A DNA stretch of 57,114 nucleotides from Collinsella aerofaciens (GTDB taxonomy: Bacteria > Actinomycetota > Coriobacteriia > Coriobacteriales > Coriobacteriaceae), in NCBI RefSeq assembly GCF_015670745.1, contig NZ_JADPCH010000015.1, positions 1 to 57,114 of the forward strand. Reading direction: 5' to 3'. How positions within the stretch are numbered: position 1 is the stretch's first letter; the number at the start of each line of letters is the position of its first letter. Both the position numbers and the translations under genes were made by a program. Positions 54,424 to 57,114 of this stretch are shown piece after piece. Below the pieces are notes generated by a model. The model made no database searches and was not told where the DNA came from. It saw only the letters and a program-made list of their open reading frames with translations.

Positions 54424-56601
54424 ATGAATCTCCGCTCATCTCTTGCCTGCACCTCGAGCGATATCGCTCGCTGGGGACTGCGCTCTGTCCTCAAACGCCA
54501 GGGCGGCGTACTCCCCGGCCGCATCGCCATGAAGATCGATCCCGAGTTGCTGAGCGACCTCGCTGGCCTTGTCGACCGCAGCGTGGTGATTACGGGTACT
54601 AATGGCAAGACCACCACCTCCAACCTCATCGCCGACGCCGTTGCTGCCAGCGGTGCTGCCGTGGTGTGCAACCGTGCCGGCAACAATATGGAGCCTGGTG
54701 TGGTAGGTGCTCTGCTCGAGGCCCGCGGCGGCCTTAAACACACCAGCAGCGGCAAGCGCGTGGGCGTTTTTGAGTGCGATGAGCTTTACACCGTACGCGT
54801 TCTGCCCAAGCTCAAGCCGACGTACTTTGTGCTGCTCAACCTGTTCCGCGACCAGCTAGATCGCTATGGCGAGATCGATCACACCCAGGAGGTCATCGCC
54901 CACGCGTTGGAGCTTTCGCCGGCAACGACGCTCATCTACAACGCCGACGACCCGCTGTGCGCCTCGATTGCCGCGCGCGTTCCCAATGCGAGTATTGCCT
55001 TTGGCATCGACGGCGCCACCGACACCGAGTCCGACCGCATTAGCGACTCGCGCTTTTGCTCGCAGTGCAACGCCCCGTTGGAGTACGACTACGTGCAATA
55101 CGGCCAGCTTGGCGCATACCATTGCCCCTCGTGCGGTTGGGCACGCCCCGCACTGGTCCGCCGTGTGACGGGCGTGAAGCTCGGCTGCGACGGCTACGGC
55201 TTCGACCTGGTCTTTGGATCTGCGCCCGACGCGGCTGCCGTACACATCGCCACACGCTACAACGGTCTGTACATGGTCTATAACGTTGCCGCCGCCTTCT
55301 TTGCCGCACGCGAGTTGGGCGTGGACACGGCGTTTCTACAGCCTACGCTCGATGCCTACGTCCCCGCCGGCGGACGTATGGGCCGCTGGGAGATCGCCGG
55401 CCGTACCGTCGAGGCAAACCTGGCCAAAAATCCCGTGGGCTTCGATCGCCAGATCCAGTCCATTAAAACGGCAGGCGGCAGGCTCTGCGCCTTCTTCCTG
55501 AACGACAACGACGCCGACGGCCACGATGTCTCGTGGATCTACGACGTCGACTTCGAGCGCATCGCCGACACACCGGGTCTTGTCGCCTTTGCCGGAGGCA
55601 CGCGTGCGCACGACATGCAGGTACGCCTCAAGTACGCCGGCATCGATGCCGCGATTATCTCGGACGTCGCGCAGGCAATTGGCGCCGTTGCGGATGAAGC
55701 CGCAGGCGACACTTTCTATGCCGTCGCCAACTACACGGCCTTCCCGCCGCTGGTCAAAGAACTCGATGGGCTGAAGGGTGCCGATGCAGCCACGGTTGCT
55801 GCCCGCGCTGCAACGTGTGCCGATGGCAGTGCCGTCCCCGTCGGCATCGCGCCAGTCGAGCTTTCGCGCCCGCTGCGCATCGTCTACCTGTACCCCGATG
55901 CCCTCAACCTCTACGGCGACGGCGGCAACGTTATCGCCCTCGAGCGTCGCTGCGCCTGGCGCGGCATCCCCGTTCGCGTGGACGAGGTCCGTATGGGCGA
56001 GTCACTCGATCTCACCGATGCCGATATCGTCATGATGGGTGGCGGCTCCGACCGCGACCAGCTAGCCGTGGCACACGAGCTGCTCGCCCAAAAAGACGAG
56101 GTCGCATCCTATGTTGAGGATGGCGGCTCGCTGCTCGCCATCTGTGGCAGCTATCAGCTGCTCGGCCGTTCGTACTATATGGGCGAGGATCGCATTGAGG
56201 GTCTGGGGGTCATTGCTGCCGAAACCGTACGCGGCTCCGACCGCCTGATCGGCAACGTAGCCGTCAAAACCGACCTGGCACCTGAGCCCTTTGTGGGATT
56301 CGAGAACCATGGCGGCCGCACGCTTTTGGACGCCGATGCCACGCCGCTCGGAACGTCCGTCGTCACGGGCACCGGCAACAACGGCGACGATGGCTTTGAG
56401 GGCCTGATCTACAAGGGCGTCATCGGCACGTACCTGCATGGCCCGGCGCTGCCCAAGAACCCCGAGCTCGCCGACTGGTTGATCGCCCATGCCCTCGAGC
56501 GCCGTGGCGATGCACAGGCTGCCGCCCTGCTGCCGCTCAAGCCCCTCGACGACACCTACGAGCACGCCGCCCACGACGCCGCCATGAAGCTCCTCCCCTA
56601 G
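54424..56601 (+). CDS. murT-gatD: Fused MurT-GatD lipid II isoglutaminyl synthase
   Basis: One 725-aa reading frame. MurT part: Mur-ligase P-loop VVITGTNGKTTTSNLIADAV (about 55-74), NRAGNNMEPG, FECDELYTVRVLPKLKPTYFVLLNLFRDQLDRYGE, a four-Cys zinc ribbon (CSQCNAPL...CPSCG, about 215-240), then DUF1727 with NPVGFDRQIQSIK. GatD part from about 480: YLYPDALNLYGDGGNVIALERR, nucleophile Cys574 in LLAICGSYQLLG, and His672 in GTYLHGPALPKNPELADWL. Together they amidate D-Glu of lipid II to D-iGln. In most Gram-positives these are two separate genes. Confidence 0.92.
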   Translation: MNLRSSLACTSSDIARWGLRSVLKRQGGVLPGRIAMKIDPELLSDLAGLVDRSVVITGTNGKTTTSNLIADAVAASGAAVVCNRAGNNMEPGVVGALLEARGGLKHTSSGKRVGVFECDELYTVRVLPKLKPTYFVLLNLFRDQLDRYGEIDHTQEVIAHALELSPATTLIYNADDPLCASIAARVPNASIAFGIDGATDTESDRISDSRFCSQCNAPLEYDYVQYGQLGAYHCPSCGWARPALVRRVTGVKLGCDGYGFDLVFGSAPDAAAVHIATRYNGLYMVYNVAAAFFAARELGVDTAFLQPTLDAYVPAGGRMGRWEIAGRTVEANLAKNPVGFDRQIQSIKTAGGRLCAFFLNDNDADGHDVSWIYDVDFERIADTPGLVAFAGGTRAHDMQVRLKYAGIDAAIISDVAQAIGAVADEAAGDTFYAVANYTAFPPLVKELDGLKGADAATVAARAATCADGSAVPVGIAPVELSRPLRIVYLYPDALNLYGDGGNVIALERRCAWRGIPVRVDEVRMGESLDLTDADIVMMGGGSDRDQLAVAHELLAQKDEVASYVEDGGSLLAICGSYQLLGRSYYMGEDRIEGLGVIAAETVRGSDRLIGNVAVKTDLAPEPFVGFENHGGRTLLDADATPLGTSVVTGTGNNGDDGFEGLIYKGVIGTYLHGPALPKNPELADWLIAHALERRGDAQAAALLPLKPLDDTYEHAAHDAAMKLLP

Positions 56602-56607
56602 CACCTC

Positions 56608-56646
56608 ACCACCACAAAGGGGACAGGCACCTTTGTGGTGGTTTTT
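56608..56646 (+). terminator. Terminator of murT-gatD
   Basis: ACCACCACAAAGG (56608-56620) and CCTTTGTGGTGGT (56630-56642), followed by TTTTT. A 13-bp perfect stem. Confidence 0.9.
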
Positions 56647-56701
56647 CAGTTTGCCAACGATATGTGAACGGCTAAAAAAGTCTGCTATACTCTTTCCCGC
56701 T

Positions 56702-56778
56702 GTCCCCATCGTCTAGCGGCCAAGGACGCCACCCTTTCAAGGTGGATATCGCGGGTTCGAATCCCGCTGGGGGCACCA
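56702..56778 (+). tRNA. tRNA-Glu (UUC)
   Basis: Acceptor GTCCCCA pairs with TGGGGGC. D-arm around TCTAGCGGCCAAGGA. The anticodon stem CCACC/GGTGG encloses CTTTCAA with anticodon TTC. The T-arm is GCGGGTTCGAATCCCGC, and encoded CCA follows the discriminator A. A terminator lies shortly downstream. Confidence 0.95.
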
Positions 56779-56973
56779 TTTGAATTGAAGAGCCCGTTAC
56801 CCTCGCGGTAGCGGGCTTTTTGCTACCGATATGCCGGGATTCGAACCCGACAGGGTGCGAAGCTGAGGAAACGCGCAAGCGTTTTCCAGCGCAGCACGCA
56901 AGGAGCGGAGCGACGCAGCGGAAGCGGGCGGCGCCAGCCGCACGCGGACATCCCGCTGGGGGCACCATTTGAA
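56761..56973. repeat. Direct repeat of the tRNA-Glu 3' end (att-like)
   Basis: A 24-bp sequence covering the T-stem end, acceptor, CCA and six more bases (56761-56784) recurs exactly at 56950-56973, and GCCCGTTACC follows both. The 165 bp between holds a T-arm copy in reverse (CGGGATTCGAACCC at 56830-56843) and GC-rich palindromic sequence. It looks like attL/attR left by integration at the tRNA and near-total loss of the element, or a tRNA-derived repeat. Confidence 0.65.
56791..56821 (+). terminator. Terminator after tRNA-Glu
   Basis: AGCCCGTTACC (56791-56801) and GGTAGCGGGCT (56807-56817) with TTTTT. Confidence 0.85.
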
Positions 56974-57000
56974 ATGTGAAGCCCGTTACCAATTTGAACT

Positions 57001-57038
57001 GCCTCCCATTTCTTGGACATGAGAAATGGGAGGCTTTT
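57001..57038 (+). terminator. Strong hairpin with T-tract
   Basis: GCCTCCCATTTCT (57001-57013) and AGAAATGGGAGGC (57022-57034) followed by TTTT. It separates the tRNA region from the mobile element at the window edge. Confidence 0.8.
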
Positions 57039-57051
57039 GGAGTGGGTATGA

Positions 57052-57114
57052 TGAATTGGACACCTAGTTAAGAGCGAAAGGTGTTCAAGATGGCCCAAAG
57101 AAGAAAGCGATACG
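57052..57114 (+). mobile_element. Left end of an apparent IS3-family element
   Basis: TGAATTGGACACCT from 57052 resembles the terminal repeat of IS3/IS150-type elements. ATG at 57090 after AAAGGTG begins MAQRRKRY, like an OrfA transposase N-terminus. The window ends eight codons in, so the identification rests on these two features. Confidence 0.45.

Noticed and set aside
56672-56992. Minus-strand 106-codon frame containing MVPPAGFEPAISTLKGW
   Set aside because: It is the antisense of tRNA-Glu and its repeat. This PAGFEPA peptide is a well-known spurious translation of tRNA genes.

Overview
The window looks like chromosome from a gut Actinomycetota of class Coriobacteriia, most likely Collinsella or a close relative. 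This is an inference from the high GC, the actinobacterial-type SOS box, the mannose-family PTS, the murT-gatD cell-wall genes, the Tat/LAxTG surface protein and the lantibiotic-immunity cassette. No 16S rRNA or other species marker is present.

Region 1 (1-11 kb) is accessory. It holds remnants of an arginase-family gene and an AAA ATPase, a hypothetical gene, a PadR/DUF1700/small-membrane-protein operon, a LuxR regulator, and a giant Tat-exported surface protein whose frame breaks at a T5A5 tract, then a lipoprotein. Region 2 (11-17 kb) has an AAA/DUF234 ATPase behind a symmetrical operator array. It is followed by a divergent type IIA topoisomerase pair (ParE-like and ParC-like) with a perfect TCGAAC-N4-GTTCGA LexA-type box upstream. 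Region 3 (17-31 kb) is a defence and mobility patchwork. It contains a second ATPase remnant behind 19-bp tandem repeats, a flavodoxin, a DUF2992/YjdF gene with a riboswitch-like leader, a ToxN/AbiQ-like toxin candidate, and hsdS and tetR fragments. Next come a LanFEG-RK type immunity cassette, a DUF3800 gene behind a short terminated RNA, and a minus-strand module of AAA/DUF4143 ATPase, DUF4365 protein and a 194-aa protein.

Region 4 (31-33.3 kb) has three methyltransferases behind a DtxR/IdeR-like palindrome. Region 5 (33.3-41 kb) is a sugar locus: LevR-like regulator, PTS EIIB-EIIC-EIID-EIIA, a GH172 glycosidase and a ROK kinase. It reads as uptake, cleavage and phosphorylation of a fructose- or arabinose-containing oligosaccharide. 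Region 6 (41-57 kb) is mostly core genome: guaA, asparaginase, an XRE regulator diverging from an unknown gene over a perfect palindrome, ychF, a four-cluster ferredoxin-type protein, three iron-type alcohol/glycerol dehydrogenases, two TPR-like proteins, a fused murT-gatD gene and tRNA-Glu(UUC). The tRNA 3' end is duplicated nearby, and the window ends inside an apparent IS3-family element.

The strongest leads are the SOS-box topoisomerase pair, the ATPase genes each led by a private repeat set, the DUF3800 gene with its leader RNA, and the AAA/DUF4365 module. Functions were assigned by reading translations and motifs without database searches, so family names rest on recognition.
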